From: Cognatiluteimonas weifangensis
GTDB taxonomy: Bacteria; Pseudomonadota; Gammaproteobacteria; Xanthomonadales; Xanthomonadaceae
Assembly (NCBI RefSeq): GCF_003416885.1
Contig: NZ_QVPD01000002.1
Span: 1 to 64,000, forward strand
DNA: 64,000 bases
Reading direction: 5' to 3'
The stretch's first letter is position 1. The number at the start of each line of letters is the position of its first letter. Positions 29,096 to 40,516 of this stretch are shown here, piece by piece. The notes under the pieces are model-generated. The model was not told the origin of the DNA. It saw only the letters and a program-made list of their open reading frames with translations, and did not search any database. Position numbers and translations under genes: made by a program.

Positions 29096-30352
29096 ATGCT
29101 TGATGCGGTCGCCTACCACGCCGCGCTCGATGCGCGCATGGTCCGCGCCGCGCGCGAACTGCGGCTGCTGCAGCTGGTCAGCTGGCCGATGGCGGTGCAG
29201 CAGGCATTCCTCGCGCGCCGCGCTGCCGGCCGCACCGCGCTGCCGCAGGTCGAGTATCCGCGGCTGGACTTCGGCGACGCCCGCCGCGAGCTCGACGCGA
29301 TCGCGCGCGCGGCCGACCCCGAGCATCCGCTGGGCCGCTACGTGGGCGAGTCGGCGCGCTCCTGGTCGGTCGCCGCCGAGCTGCTGGAAGCGCTCGGCAG
29401 CGCCGCCGTCAGCGCGCATTCGGTGCGCCTGTTCGGCCGCCCCGACCAGCCGCTGCCGGGCAACGGCCCGTCCACGCGCGAGGCCGCGCGCCACTTCATC
29501 GCCATCGCCGACGAGCTCGACCGCGAACTGCTGGCGCCGGAGGAGCAGGTCGCGATCTCCGCCACCGCGCTGCAACTGCAACTGCAATCCGACCTCGACG
29601 ATTTCTTCAACCAGCGCCTGGTCGAGGTGGTGCTGGACCCGACCCTGATCGCCAAGGCCGCCGCCGGCGCCACCCGCATCCGCCTGCGCGCCGGCGCCGC
29701 CTTCAGCGACTACGACCGCCACCAGCTGCTGCAGCACGAGGCCCTGGTGCATTCGCTGACCGCGCTCAACGGCCGCGAGCAGCCGGTGCTGGCGAGCATG
29801 GCGCTGTCCTCGCCGCGCACCACCGCCACCCAGGAAGGGCTGGCGACCTTCGCCGAGCAGATCACCGGCAGCATCGACATCGAGCGCATGAAGCGGGTGT
29901 CGCTGCGGATCGAGGCGGTGGCGATGGCGCTGGAGGGCGCCGACTTCGTGCAGGTGTTCGACTATTTCCTCGACGCCGGGCAGGACGAGGTCGAAAGCTT
30001 CGCCTCGGCGCAGCGCGTGTTCCGCGGCGTGCCGCTGACCGGCGGCGCCGCGTTCACCAAGGACACCGTGTACCTGCGCGGCCTGATCGGCGTGCACACC
30101 TTCTTCCGCTGGGCGCTGAAGCAGCACGACTTGCGGCTGGGCCGGCGGCTGTTCGCTGGCAAGATGACCCTGGCCGACGCGCTGCGCCTGCAACCGCTGT
30201 TCGACGACGGCACGCTGGCGCCGCCGCGCTGGCTGCCGCGGTGGGTCGCGCGCGCCAACGGCCTGGCCGGGATGCTGGCGTTCTCGCTGTTCGCCAACCG
30301 CATCCGCCTGGACGCCGTCGCCGACGCGCCGCTGCTGCAAGCTGCCGACTGA
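29096..30352 (+). CDS. QEGLA-motif metallopeptidase-like protein (DUF1704/MATCAP family)
   Basis: 418 residues. The HEALVH motif (214-219) gives an HExxxH zinc site and QEGLA (246-250) the family motif; a DxxxxQR-type upstream helix (DDFFNQRLVEVV) precedes. Family annotation in bacteria reads flavohemoglobin expression-modulating QEGLA motif protein; the eukaryotic relatives (MATCAP1/2) are tubulin and microtubule carboxypeptidases. A tyrosine or glutamate carboxypeptidase activity is an inference. No signal peptide, no membrane segment. Convergent with the downstream minus-strand membrane protein. Confidence 0.87.
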   Translation: MLDAVAYHAALDARMVRAARELRLLQLVSWPMAVQQAFLARRAAGRTALPQVEYPRLDFGDARRELDAIARAADPEHPLGRYVGESARSWSVAAELLEALGSAAVSAHSVRLFGRPDQPLPGNGPSTREAARHFIAIADELDRELLAPEEQVAISATALQLQLQSDLDDFFNQRLVEVVLDPTLIAKAAAGATRIRLRAGAAFSDYDRHQLLQHEALVHSLTALNGREQPVLASMALSSPRTTATQEGLATFAEQITGSIDIERMKRVSLRIEAVAMALEGADFVQVFDYFLDAGQDEVESFASAQRVFRGVPLTGGAAFTKDTVYLRGLIGVHTFFRWALKQHDLRLGRRLFAGKMTLADALRLQPLFDDGTLAPPRWLPRWVARANGLAGMLAFSLFANRIRLDAVADAPLLQAAD

Positions 30353-30497
30353 CCCGCGTCCGCCGCCTCCCGCCGCCGCGAACGGCGCGGCAGCGCCCGT
30401 GACATGACCGCGGCGCGATCGCAGCAACGCCGTCCGCCGTGATGTCCGGATCCCGCAGGCTCGCGCGCGCTGTGATCTCCGCCCCACGACTGCGCCC

Positions 30498-31874
30498 TCA
30501 GCGCGCCGGGTGCAGCCGCCCGTCGGCCGCGATTTCCAGCTCGGCCGCCGCCCCGGCGGCGACCAATTGCACGCGCGGGCCGATCGCCACGCCGTCGTAC
30601 TCGGGGATGTCGTGCGTGAGCCGGGCGAAGATCCAGCCTTCCGCGTCCGCGGCCGGCCGCAGCCGCAGCGGCGCGCTGTGCCCCGGCCGCGCCTGCGCCG
30701 CCACCGCCTGCGCCAGCGCCGGCGAGAACACCGCCTGCACCTGGCCGACGTGGCGCAGCGTGCGCATCACGTTGGCGCCGTGCCACAGGCACAGCACCGC
30801 GGCCAGGGCGATGACGGCCCGGCCCCAGCGCGGCGCGCGCGGCCAGGCCGCGGCGACCACCGGCGCGGTCAGCGCGGCAAAGCCGTAACCGTAGTGGTTC
30901 CAGCTGCTGCCCAGCGGCAGCACCGGCGCCAGCGCGGCGAGGCCGCCGAGCAGGAACAGGGCGGCCAGCCGCGGCGCGCTGCGCCAAAGTGTCGCCAGCA
31001 GCGTCAGCCACAGCGCGGCGGCCACCACGATGCGGCCGTCGAGTCCGCGCGACAGGGTGTTGAAGGTCTCGAACACCGTCGGCACGAACGCGAACAGCTG
31101 GTATTCCAGCCAGCGCAGCGGCACGTGGCCCGCGCCCAGCGCGTACTGCGTGCCTTCGCGCGGCGCATGCAGCAGCACGCCGATGCGCAGCGCCAGGTAG
31201 GCGACCAGCACCGCGCTCGCGGCCACGGTCGCGGCGGCCCACGTCCGCTTGCGGCCGTCGAAGGCCCAGGCCAGTGCCAGCAGCAGCGGGATCGCCGCCG
31301 CCGCTTCCTTGGCCAGCAGACCCAGCGCGGGGCAGGCGATCGCGGCCGCCGCCGCCAGCGCCGGCCGCCGCGTGCGCGCCACTGCCAGCCCGGCGAGCAA
31401 TGCGCAGCTCAGCCAGAGCAGGTCGCCCAGGGTGCCGACCCAGCCGTGGGTATAGGCCGCGAACGGCCCCAGCGCGAACACCAGCGCGCCCGCGATCGCC
31501 GGCCCCGTGGCCACGCCGAAGCGTCGTGCCAGCGCACACGCCAGCGCCGCGTTGCCCGCGCCCCAGACCACCAGCAGCAGGTGGAACGCCTGCGGCTGCG
31601 CGAACAGCTGCCGCGACAGCCACAGCCACAAGTTGAAGGTCAGCGGCCGGTACTGGAACGCGTCGATCGCGGTCCACGAGGACCACGCGATCGGCCCGTC
31701 GCGGCCGGCGAAGGCGGCCCACTGCAGTTCGTCGTGGCTGAAATAGCCGGGATTGGCCAGCAGCAGCCACTGCCCCGGCAACGCCAGCGCGAACACCACC
31801 AGTGGCGCCCAGCGCGCCAGCCACGCCCACCTGCGGGCGCCGGGCGCCGGTCCGTTCTCGATCGCTTCCCGCAT
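30498..31874 (-). CDS. Polytopic membrane protein, GT-C glycosyltransferase-like
   Basis: 458 residues from the ATG at 31874. About ten hydrophobic helices alternate with charged loops. The first periplasmic loop reads NPGYFSHDELQWAAFAG, an Asp-Glu pair in the place where GT-C enzymes (dolichyl-phosphate mannose type, GT39/ArnT) have catalytic acids, and FQYRPLTFNLW follows. The C-terminal 80 residues are soluble (ARLTHDIPEYDGVAIGP). No family assignment is firm; it could be a glycosyltransferase using a lipid-linked sugar. Divergent from maeB (122 bp between starts). Confidence 0.7.
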   Translation of the reverse strand: MREAIENGPAPGARRWAWLARWAPLVVFALALPGQWLLLANPGYFSHDELQWAAFAGRDGPIAWSSWTAIDAFQYRPLTFNLWLWLSRQLFAQPQAFHLLLVVWGAGNAALACALARRFGVATGPAIAGALVFALGPFAAYTHGWVGTLGDLLWLSCALLAGLAVARTRRPALAAAAAIACPALGLLAKEAAAAIPLLLALAWAFDGRKRTWAAATVAASAVLVAYLALRIGVLLHAPREGTQYALGAGHVPLRWLEYQLFAFVPTVFETFNTLSRGLDGRIVVAAALWLTLLATLWRSAPRLAALFLLGGLAALAPVLPLGSSWNHYGYGFAALTAPVVAAAWPRAPRWGRAVIALAAVLCLWHGANVMRTLRHVGQVQAVFSPALAQAVAAQARPGHSAPLRLRPAADAEGWIFARLTHDIPEYDGVAIGPRVQLVAAGAAAELEIAADGRLHPAR

Positions 31875-31962
31875 GTCGCCTCCGCCGCGCGAACGCCGCA
31901 TTCTGCGCGATCGCCGGATCGATCCGCCATCGCCGCCGCGCTCGGGTCGCGGGCGAAGCGGC

Positions 31963-31968
31963 TAGAAT
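31963..31968 (+). promoter_or_regulatory. -10-like TAGAAT box upstream of maeB
   Basis: TAGAAT 28 nt before the ATG at 31997 in the context GCTAGAATCG. Same heptamer TAGAATC precedes aceE, rsgA and the RsmC-like gene. Confidence 0.45.
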
Positions 31969-31996
31969 CGAACGCCCGCCTGCGGCCCGCGACCCG

Positions 31997-34375
<2,379 letters not shown>

Positions 34376-34529
34376 CGGGCGCTCTGCCGCCGCACCGCGG
34401 GCGGTCGCGGCGCGTGCGGCGCGACGCCAGCGGCGAATGATGCCGACCGCGATGGCATCCGCCCGCCGGCGCAGGGCGACAGGCGTCGCGTTTCGCCCGC
34501 GCCGCACGGCCGCGTCGGGCCGCGCCTGC

Positions 34530-34535
34530 TAGAAT
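34530..34535 (+). promoter_or_regulatory. -10-like TAGAAT box upstream of aceE
   Basis: TAGAATCG occurs 53 nt before the aceE ATG at 34589. No PdhR-like operator palindrome was recognised around it. Confidence 0.45.
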
Positions 34536-34588
34536 CGATGCTCTAAACCGACGATGGCGCGGCCAGCGGGCCGCGCGGAGCCCCCGCG

Positions 34589-37276
34589 ATGAACTGGCTG
34601 AACCAGCTGCTGCAAAACGACCCCGATCCCGCCGAAACCCGCGAGTGGATCGAATCCATCCAGGCGGTCCTCGACCACGAGGGCGCACCGCGCGCGCACC
34701 AGCTGCTGGAGGACATGGTCGAGCTGACCCGCCGCGCCGGCGCCAACCTGCCGTTCTCGCCGACCACCGACTACATCAACACCATCCCCGCCGGCCAGGA
34801 GGCCAAGTCCCCCGGCGACGCGGCGATGGAATGGCGCATCCGCTCGATCATCCGCTGGAACGCGATGGCGATGGTGGTGCGCGCCAACCGCAAGCCCGGC
34901 GACCTCGGCGGCCACATCGCCACCTTCGGCTCGTCCGCGACCCTGTACGACGTCGGCTTCAACCATTTCTGGCGCGCTCCGCACGAAGGCCACCCCGGCG
35001 ACCTGGTCTACATCCAGGGCCACGGCTCGCCCGGCATCTACGCGCGCTCGTTCCTGGAAGGCCGCATCAGCGAATCCCAGCTCGACAATTTCCGCATGGA
35101 AGTCGACGGCCGCGGCGTCGCCTCCTACCCGCACCCGTGGCTGATGCCCGACTACTGGCAGGTGCCCACCGTCAGCATGGGCCTGGGCCCGCTGGCCGCG
35201 ATCTACCAGGCGCGCAACTGGAAATATCTGGAAAGCCGCGGCCTGATGCCGAAAACCGACCGCAAGGTCTGGTGCTTCCTCGGCGACGGCGAGACCGACG
35301 AGCCCGAATCCCTGGGCGCGATCAGCGTCGCCGGCCGCGAGGGCCTGGACAACCTGATCTTCGTCATCAACTGCAACCTGCAGCGCCTGGACGGCCCGGT
35401 GCGCGGCAACGGCAAGATCATCCAGGAGCTGGAAGGCAACTTCCGCGGCGCCGGCTGGAACGTGATCAAAACCATCTGGGGCAGCTACTGGGATCCGCTG
35501 CTGGCGCGCGACAGCGACGGCAAGCTGCGCCAGCTGATGATGGAAACCGTCGACGGCGAATACCAGAACTGCAAGGCCTTCGGTGGCGCCTATACGCGCG
35601 AGCATTTCTTCGGCAAGTACCCGGAGACCGCGGCGCTGGTCGCCAACCTGTCCGACGACGACATCTGGCGCCTCAACCGCGGCGGCCACGACCCGCACAA
35701 GGTCTACGCCGCCTACCACGCCGCGGTGCACACCACCGGCATGCCGACCGTGATCCTGGCCAAGACGGTCAAGGGCTACGGCATGGGCGCCGCCGGCGAG
35801 TCGCTCAACCCCACGCACGGCACCAAGAAGATGGACGATGCCGACGTGCGCGCGTTCCGCGACCGCTTCCAGATCCCGGTGACCGACGACCAGCTCAAGG
35901 ACGGCCAGGTTCCGTTCTACCACCCCGGCGAGAAGTCGCCGGAAGTCGAATACATGCACGAGCGCCGCAAGGCGCTGGGCGGCTACCTGCCGCAGCGCCG
36001 GCGCAAGTCCAGCGAATCCTTCCAGGTGCCGCCGCTGGCCACCTACGAGCGCCTGCTCAAGTCCACCGGCGAGCGCGAGATCAGCACCACGATGGCGTTC
36101 GTGCAGATGCTCAACATCGCCCTGCGCGACAAGCAGATCGGCCCGCGGCTGGTGCCGATCGTCGCCGACGAGGCGCGCACCTTCGGCATGGAAGGCCTGT
36201 TCCGGCAAATCGGCATCTACGCCCCGCACGGGCAGAAGTACAAGCCGGTGGACCGCGATCAGCTGATGTACTACCGCGAGGACGCCGCCGGGCAGGTGCT
36301 GCAGGAAGGCATCACCGAGGCCGGCGCCTTCGCCAGCTGGATGGCCGCCGCCACCAGCTACAGCACCAACGACCTGCAGCTGCTGCCGTTCTACATCTAC
36401 TACTCGATGTTCGGCTTCCAGCGCGTCGGGGACGCCGCCTGGCAGGCCGGCGACATGCGCTCGCGCGGCTTCCTGCTGGGCGCCACCGCCGGCCGCACCA
36501 CGCTCAACGGCGAGGGCCTGCAGCACGAGGACGGCCACAGCTTGGTGCAGGCCGCCCTGATCCCCAACGTGCGCAGCTACGACCCGACCTTCAGCTACGA
36601 AGTCGTGACCATCATCCAGCACGGCATGCAGCGCATGCTCGCCGAGCAGCACGACGAGTACTGGTACGTCACCCTGATGAACGAGAACTACGCCCACCCG
36701 GAGATGCCCGAAGGCAGCGCCGAGGGCATCCTCAAGGGCATGTACCTGTTCCGCGACGCCGGCAAGCCGAAGAAGGGCGAGCTGCGCGTGCAGCTGATGG
36801 GCTCGGGCACGATCCTGCGCGAGGTGATCGCCGCCGCCGAGCTGCTGGACAAGGACTTCGGCGTCAAGGCCGACCTCTGGTCCTGCCCCAGCTTCACCGA
36901 GCTGGCGCGCGAGGGCAGCGACGTGGAGCGCCACAACCGCCTGCACCCCGAAGCCGAACCGCGCACCGCCTACGTCACCGGCCTGCTGCAGGGCCGCCAG
37001 GGCCCGGCGATCGCCGCCACCGACTACGTCCGCGCCTACCCCGAGCAGATCCGCGCCTACGTGCCGATGCGCTACACCGTGCTGGGCACCGACGGCTTCG
37101 GCCGCTCCGACACCCGCGCCAACTTGCGCCGCTTCTTCGAGGTCGACCGCTACCACGTCGCCCAGGCCGCGATCGCGGCGCTGGCCGCGGACGGCAAGAT
37201 GACGGCCAAGGACGTGGCGCGCGCGATCAAGCTGTACAAGATCGATGCGGAGAAGCCGAATCCGCTGCACGCGTAA
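34589..37276 (+). CDS. aceE: Pyruvate dehydrogenase E1 component, homodimeric
   Basis: 895-residue thiamine diphosphate-dependent E1 that decarboxylates pyruvate and acetylates E2. The sequence shows GLGPLAAIYQARNWKYLE, the ThDP motif GDGETDEPES followed by NLQRLDG, and the second domain VPIVADEARTFGMEGLF. The length is close to E. coli AceE (887). The E2 and E3 genes do not follow; a strong terminator begins 14 bp after the stop, so aceE is monocistronic. The ATG has the family start MNWLNQLLQNDPDP. Preceded by a TAGAAT box. Confidence 0.97.
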   Translation: MNWLNQLLQNDPDPAETREWIESIQAVLDHEGAPRAHQLLEDMVELTRRAGANLPFSPTTDYINTIPAGQEAKSPGDAAMEWRIRSIIRWNAMAMVVRANRKPGDLGGHIATFGSSATLYDVGFNHFWRAPHEGHPGDLVYIQGHGSPGIYARSFLEGRISESQLDNFRMEVDGRGVASYPHPWLMPDYWQVPTVSMGLGPLAAIYQARNWKYLESRGLMPKTDRKVWCFLGDGETDEPESLGAISVAGREGLDNLIFVINCNLQRLDGPVRGNGKIIQELEGNFRGAGWNVIKTIWGSYWDPLLARDSDGKLRQLMMETVDGEYQNCKAFGGAYTREHFFGKYPETAALVANLSDDDIWRLNRGGHDPHKVYAAYHAAVHTTGMPTVILAKTVKGYGMGAAGESLNPTHGTKKMDDADVRAFRDRFQIPVTDDQLKDGQVPFYHPGEKSPEVEYMHERRKALGGYLPQRRRKSSESFQVPPLATYERLLKSTGEREISTTMAFVQMLNIALRDKQIGPRLVPIVADEARTFGMEGLFRQIGIYAPHGQKYKPVDRDQLMYYREDAAGQVLQEGITEAGAFASWMAAATSYSTNDLQLLPFYIYYSMFGFQRVGDAAWQAGDMRSRGFLLGATAGRTTLNGEGLQHEDGHSLVQAALIPNVRSYDPTFSYEVVTIIQHGMQRMLAEQHDEYWYVTLMNENYAHPEMPEGSAEGILKGMYLFRDAGKPKKGELRVQLMGSGTILREVIAAAELLDKDFGVKADLWSCPSFTELAREGSDVERHNRLHPEAEPRTAYVTGLLQGRQGPAIAATDYVRAYPEQIRAYVPMRYTVLGTDGFGRSDTRANLRRFFEVDRYHVAQAAIAALAADGKMTAKDVARAIKLYKIDAEKPNPLHA

Positions 37277-37290
37277 AGCACTGCTTGTCG

Positions 37291-37319
37291 AAAAAAGGCG
37301 GCTGCTGGCCGCCTTTTTC
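37291..37319 (+). terminator. Rho-independent terminator after aceE
   Basis: 11-bp stem (37292-37302 with 37308-37318) and 5-nt loop; the arms are A-tract-GGCGGC and GCCGCC-U-tract, so the terminator is likely bidirectional and may also serve the convergent nuclease gene. Confidence 0.9.
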
Positions 37320-37369
37320 GTTTCATCAAGCAAGTCGCATGTGTCTTCCGCATTGGGCATCCAAAACCC

Positions 37370-38314
37370 CTATGCCCTGTGTCCGACGAACAATTTGCGG
37401 TGATGTTCCAGAAACGTGGACTGTTCGGGCCGGAAGCGTTCGACGTGCGTGTCACGACGGATCGACCAGCGTTCGAGCACATCCGGGGGCAGGGACTCAT
37501 GCACAAGCATGCGGCCGTTGTCTTCGAATGAAATCAGACGCTCGTCGAACAGCGCATCGATGTGTGGCGACAGCATGATGCCGTTGAACCCATTGATCCG
37601 GTCCGCGTTGGATGCATCGCGCCACGGCTTGATATGGCTGGCAATGAGCAGGCGCGGGTCCTCGACGCCTGTGACCCGGCAACGTGGTTCCACCAGCATG
37701 ACCCTCTTGCGGAACAGACCCTGGCCGATGCGGGCCTTGGCCAGCTGCAGGCGCTGCGTTTCCGGAAGCGCCAAGTCGCCTTCGATTTGATGGATGTCGG
37801 CAAGAATCTCGGCGTCGTTCTCGACGTCGTGTACGAATGCCGCCGCCGCAAAATCCGGCGATGTTTCAACATCGAGAAGTGCCAGTAGCAAGTGGCCGAG
37901 TGCGTCGGAAATGCCGGCGAGATAGCAGCCCTGATTGCCATTTCCGTTGCGCTGAATCGGCGAATGGCGGGGCGGCAACATCGGCCCGATGGCTCGGATA
38001 TGCGTCTTCGGGAGCAATGGCTTCGGGGGCGGAGAGAAATACACCCCGACCAGCCAGCCTTCGTTGGCCCAATAGTCGCCGACGTTGCCGAACTCGGTTG
38101 GCTTGGGGCTGGCAGACGCCGCTTCGGTCACCTGGCCTACTGCGCCGATCCGGCCGTTCGCATAGGAGAACACGATGTCGCCGGGGCGCACATGCGTCAT
38201 GTTCTCGTAGGTCTGATTGAAACCGCCGTTGGCGTTGCGCATCGGCGACCACAAATAGCCGCCACGAACTTCGTGGTCACGGGTCTGCTTGTGGTTGACC
38301 CACCAGAACGCCAT
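37370..38314 (-). CDS. HNH endonuclease with EVE/PUA-like N-terminal domain
   Basis: 314 residues. The N-terminal part (about 1-130) reads AFWWVNHKQTRDHEVRGGYLW, NMTHVRPGDIVFSYANGRIGAVGQ and WLVGVYF, resembling EVE-fold modified-base readers. The C-terminal half has CRVTGVEDPRLL, ASHIKPW and RINGFNGIMLSPHIDALFD, the HNH nuclease pattern with His-Asn-His. This domain order is seen in modification-dependent restriction enzymes, so a role against modified phage DNA is plausible. The gene is visibly poorer in GC than its neighbours, suggesting transfer. The ATG at 38314 precedes the conserved start. Confidence 0.85.
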   Translation of the reverse strand: MAFWWVNHKQTRDHEVRGGYLWSPMRNANGGFNQTYENMTHVRPGDIVFSYANGRIGAVGQVTEAASASPKPTEFGNVGDYWANEGWLVGVYFSPPPKPLLPKTHIRAIGPMLPPRHSPIQRNGNGNQGCYLAGISDALGHLLLALLDVETSPDFAAAAFVHDVENDAEILADIHQIEGDLALPETQRLQLAKARIGQGLFRKRVMLVEPRCRVTGVEDPRLLIASHIKPWRDASNADRINGFNGIMLSPHIDALFDERLISFEDNGRMLVHESLPPDVLERWSIRRDTHVERFRPEQSTFLEHHRKLFVGHRA

Positions 38315-38397
38315 CGGAGTCGCTTTCCCCCTGCGCCAGGGTAGCACTCCGGCAACGAAGGCCAGAGGGAGCTAATCCTGTTCCCAACCGCAACGAC

Positions 38398-38913
38398 CTA
38401 CTTGCAGGCGTCGTAAACCTGCGCGTTCAACGCTCGCAGCAGCTCAAAGGTGCGCGCCAGCCCGACTTGCCGCAGTACGGATTCGCGATATTGCTTTGCG
38501 CGTTCGCACGCGGCGTGCTTCTGGTTGGGCTGCGATGGAGGCGTGTAGCGATAGCTGCAGCTGGCGCCATCGGTGCCGGCCAGGTGCGACAGGTAGCGCG
38601 AGTTGGCTTCGCGCTGGCGCGCCTCGTCCGCCAGGCGGCGGCGCTTGGCTTCGCTCACGTATTCGGGTGCCGTGCTGCGGGCCCAGGCGGTCTTCGACTT
38701 GGGCGGGCAGGGTTCGTGCTGGATGCTGACCGCGCCGCTGGGGCTGACGCATTTGCGCAGCGTGCGGTCGAAGTCCTGCGGCACGCTGCACGCGCCGTCC
38801 TGATACCAGGTCCGGCCCTCGGCCGTGCACTTGTGGAACGACTGCGCCGATACGACTGGCGAGGCCAGCGCGAGCCACAGTAGCCAGATGTGCATCGCGA
38901 GCTTCCTGCTCAT
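38398..38913 (-). CDS. Secreted cysteine-containing hypothetical protein
   Basis: 171 residues (or 165 from the Met at 38895). Signal peptide ends around VSAQ, residue 24. The mature part has two KC/C pairs resembling small DUF4124-type domains (FHKCTAEGRTWYQDGACS, LRKCVSPSGAVSIQHEPC), then a charged helix SEAKRRRLADEARQREAN and three further Cys. Periplasmic location and disulfides are likely. Function unknown. GC content is lower than average but higher than in the nuclease gene; it lies 83 bp upstream of that gene and on the same strand. Confidence 0.7.
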   Translation of the reverse strand: MSRKLAMHIWLLWLALASPVVSAQSFHKCTAEGRTWYQDGACSVPQDFDRTLRKCVSPSGAVSIQHEPCPPKSKTAWARSTAPEYVSEAKRRRLADEARQREANSRYLSHLAGTDGASCSYRYTPPSQPNQKHAACERAKQYRESVLRQVGLARTFELLRALNAQVYDACK

Positions 38914-39004
38914 TCCCCTGGGGCAAGGCTACACCAGCCGGATGGAGGAAGGGATCGGGCGCGCTTTGTCCCGCGTCCGACAAGTCAGTCGGCCGCGTCT
39001 TCGC

Positions 39005-39736
39005 TCAGGCCGTCAGCACCGCCGACAACTCGCGCAGCAGCGCCGCGCCGTCGCCGCGCCAGGCGCTGCCGTGCATGCAGGCCAGCGTGGTCGGGCGGGT
39101 GGCGGCCAGTTTTTCCAGCAGTGCGCCGGCGTGCGTGCTGTGCGAGAAGTAGTCCATCGCCTGGCGGAAGGCTTCGCTGGGGCCGAGGATGTCGGCCTCG
39201 GTCAGTGCGGCGCGGCCGTCGCCGGGCTGGGTGAACAGGTCGCCGCACAGCAGCGTGCCGGTGCTCTGCTCCAGCAGGAAGCCGCACTCCCAGGCGTGCG
39301 GCAGGTGCGGGGCGTCGAGCCACTGCACGCGGTGGCGGCCGAGCGCCATGACCTCGCCGTCGGCCAGCGCCCGCGGCGGGCGGTCGGCCAGGTCGCCGAT
39401 CGAGACCACGGCCGCGACGTTGCCGCACAGCGGCGCGGCCTGCGGCGCGGCGGCGAGCCAGTCGTTGAGCGCGCCGCATTCGTCGGCCTCCACGTGCGAG
39501 AAGGCGATGTGCCGCAGCCCGGCAGCGGGCAGCACGTAGGCCACCGCCGCGCGCACCAGTGGGAACAGCCCGCGCAGCCCGGTGTGGAACAGCAGCGGCT
39601 CGTCGTCGGCGATCAGGTACTGGTTGAAGGAAAACGCGCCGGCCGCCCCGGGCAGCGTCACCGGCGTGTTGATGCGGAAGATGCCGTCGGCGATCTCGTG
39701 GACGTTGGTGCCCGATTGCGGGTTGGTGATGGCCAT
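39005..39736 (-). CDS. MBL-fold metallo-hydrolase of ODP/flavodiiron type
   Basis: 243 residues. Instead of the beta-lactamase HxHxDH, the motif is HVEADECGAL, the HxExDxxG pattern of the flavodiiron (ODP) family with a diiron site; PHLPHAWECG supplies His, CGDLFTQPGDG the Asp, and MHGSAWRG the last His. The domain is not fused to flavodoxin or rubredoxin. Oxygen or nitric oxide reductase activity would need a separate electron donor, so the role is unknown. Start MAITNPQSGTNVHEIADGIFR agrees with family start. Confidence 0.85.
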   Translation of the reverse strand: MAITNPQSGTNVHEIADGIFRINTPVTLPGAAGAFSFNQYLIADDEPLLFHTGLRGLFPLVRAAVAYVLPAAGLRHIAFSHVEADECGALNDWLAAAPQAAPLCGNVAAVVSIGDLADRPPRALADGEVMALGRHRVQWLDAPHLPHAWECGFLLEQSTGTLLCGDLFTQPGDGRAALTEADILGPSEAFRQAMDYFSHSTHAGALLEKLAATRPTTLACMHGSAWRGDGAALLRELSAVLTA

Positions 39737-39958
39737 CGCTCGCTCCTGGCGCGCTGCAGGTCGCTACACCGGTCGGCTACGCGAAAGCCCGCGCAAGCGG
39801 GCCAGCGGCGCGGCCGCGGGCCGGTTCAAGTTCCTGAAAATTCGCCAACCGCGCGCCGGCGGCCCGCGCCGGTCCGTCCTTGAAACCGCCGCCGCGCGCC
39901 CTAGTTCGCGCCACGGGCGGGCATGCCGGCCCGCCGGCTTCGCAAGGGAGAGACCACG

Positions 39959-40429
39959 ATGAACAACAAGATGACCCACTACTCGCAGCTCTCCGGACAG
40001 GCCCTGGACCCGATGCGCCAGATCCTGGACCGCCTGTTCGAGGGCAGCCTGTTCCCGTCGGGCAACGACGAATCCTCGGTGGTGACCAGCCAGTGGATGC
40101 CGCTGGTGGACATCCGCGAGGAACCCGACCGCTTCGTGCTCTACGCCGACATTCCCGGCGTCGATCCGCAGGAGATCGAGGTGCAGATGGACAAGGGCCT
40201 GCTCACGATCAAGGGCGAGCGCCGCGCGGAAGCGACCGAGCAGACCCAGCGCTATTCGCGGGTGGAGCGGATGCACGGCAACTTCCACCGCCGCTTCGCG
40301 CTGCCCGACAGCGCCGACCCGGACGGCATCACCGCGTCCGGCCAGAACGGCGTGCTGCAGATCGTGATCCCGAAGCGGCCGGAGTCCACGCCGCGCCGGA
40401 TCCAGGTCGGCGCGGCGCTGAATTCCTGA
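39959..40429 (+). CDS. Small heat shock protein, Hsp20/alpha-crystallin family
   Basis: 156 residues. The alpha-crystallin domain spans about 45-145: WMPLVDIREEPDRFVLYADI, GVDPQEIEVQMDKGLLTIKG, and FHRRFALP. The C-terminal GVLQIVIPKRP is the conserved beta9 end. ATP-independent holdase for unfolding proteins, forms oligomers. AAGGGAG lies 9 nt before ATG 39959. An 87-nt gap leads to msrB; the two could share stress-dependent expression. No sigma-32 promoter was identified. Confidence 0.93.
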   Translation: MNNKMTHYSQLSGQALDPMRQILDRLFEGSLFPSGNDESSVVTSQWMPLVDIREEPDRFVLYADIPGVDPQEIEVQMDKGLLTIKGERRAEATEQTQRYSRVERMHGNFHRRFALPDSADPDGITASGQNGVLQIVIPKRPESTPRRIQVGAALNS

Positions 40430-40516
40430 GCCGGGGTCCGGCCGGGGCCGCGGGGGCCATTGCGCGGGATGCGCAGGACCCCCACTTGGAGGAGGATGAA
40501 CTTCCAGGAGGCGTCC

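Noticed and set aside
34529..37360. Long minus-strand open frame over aceE
   Set aside because: Antisense shadow; aceE is unmistakable on the plus strand.
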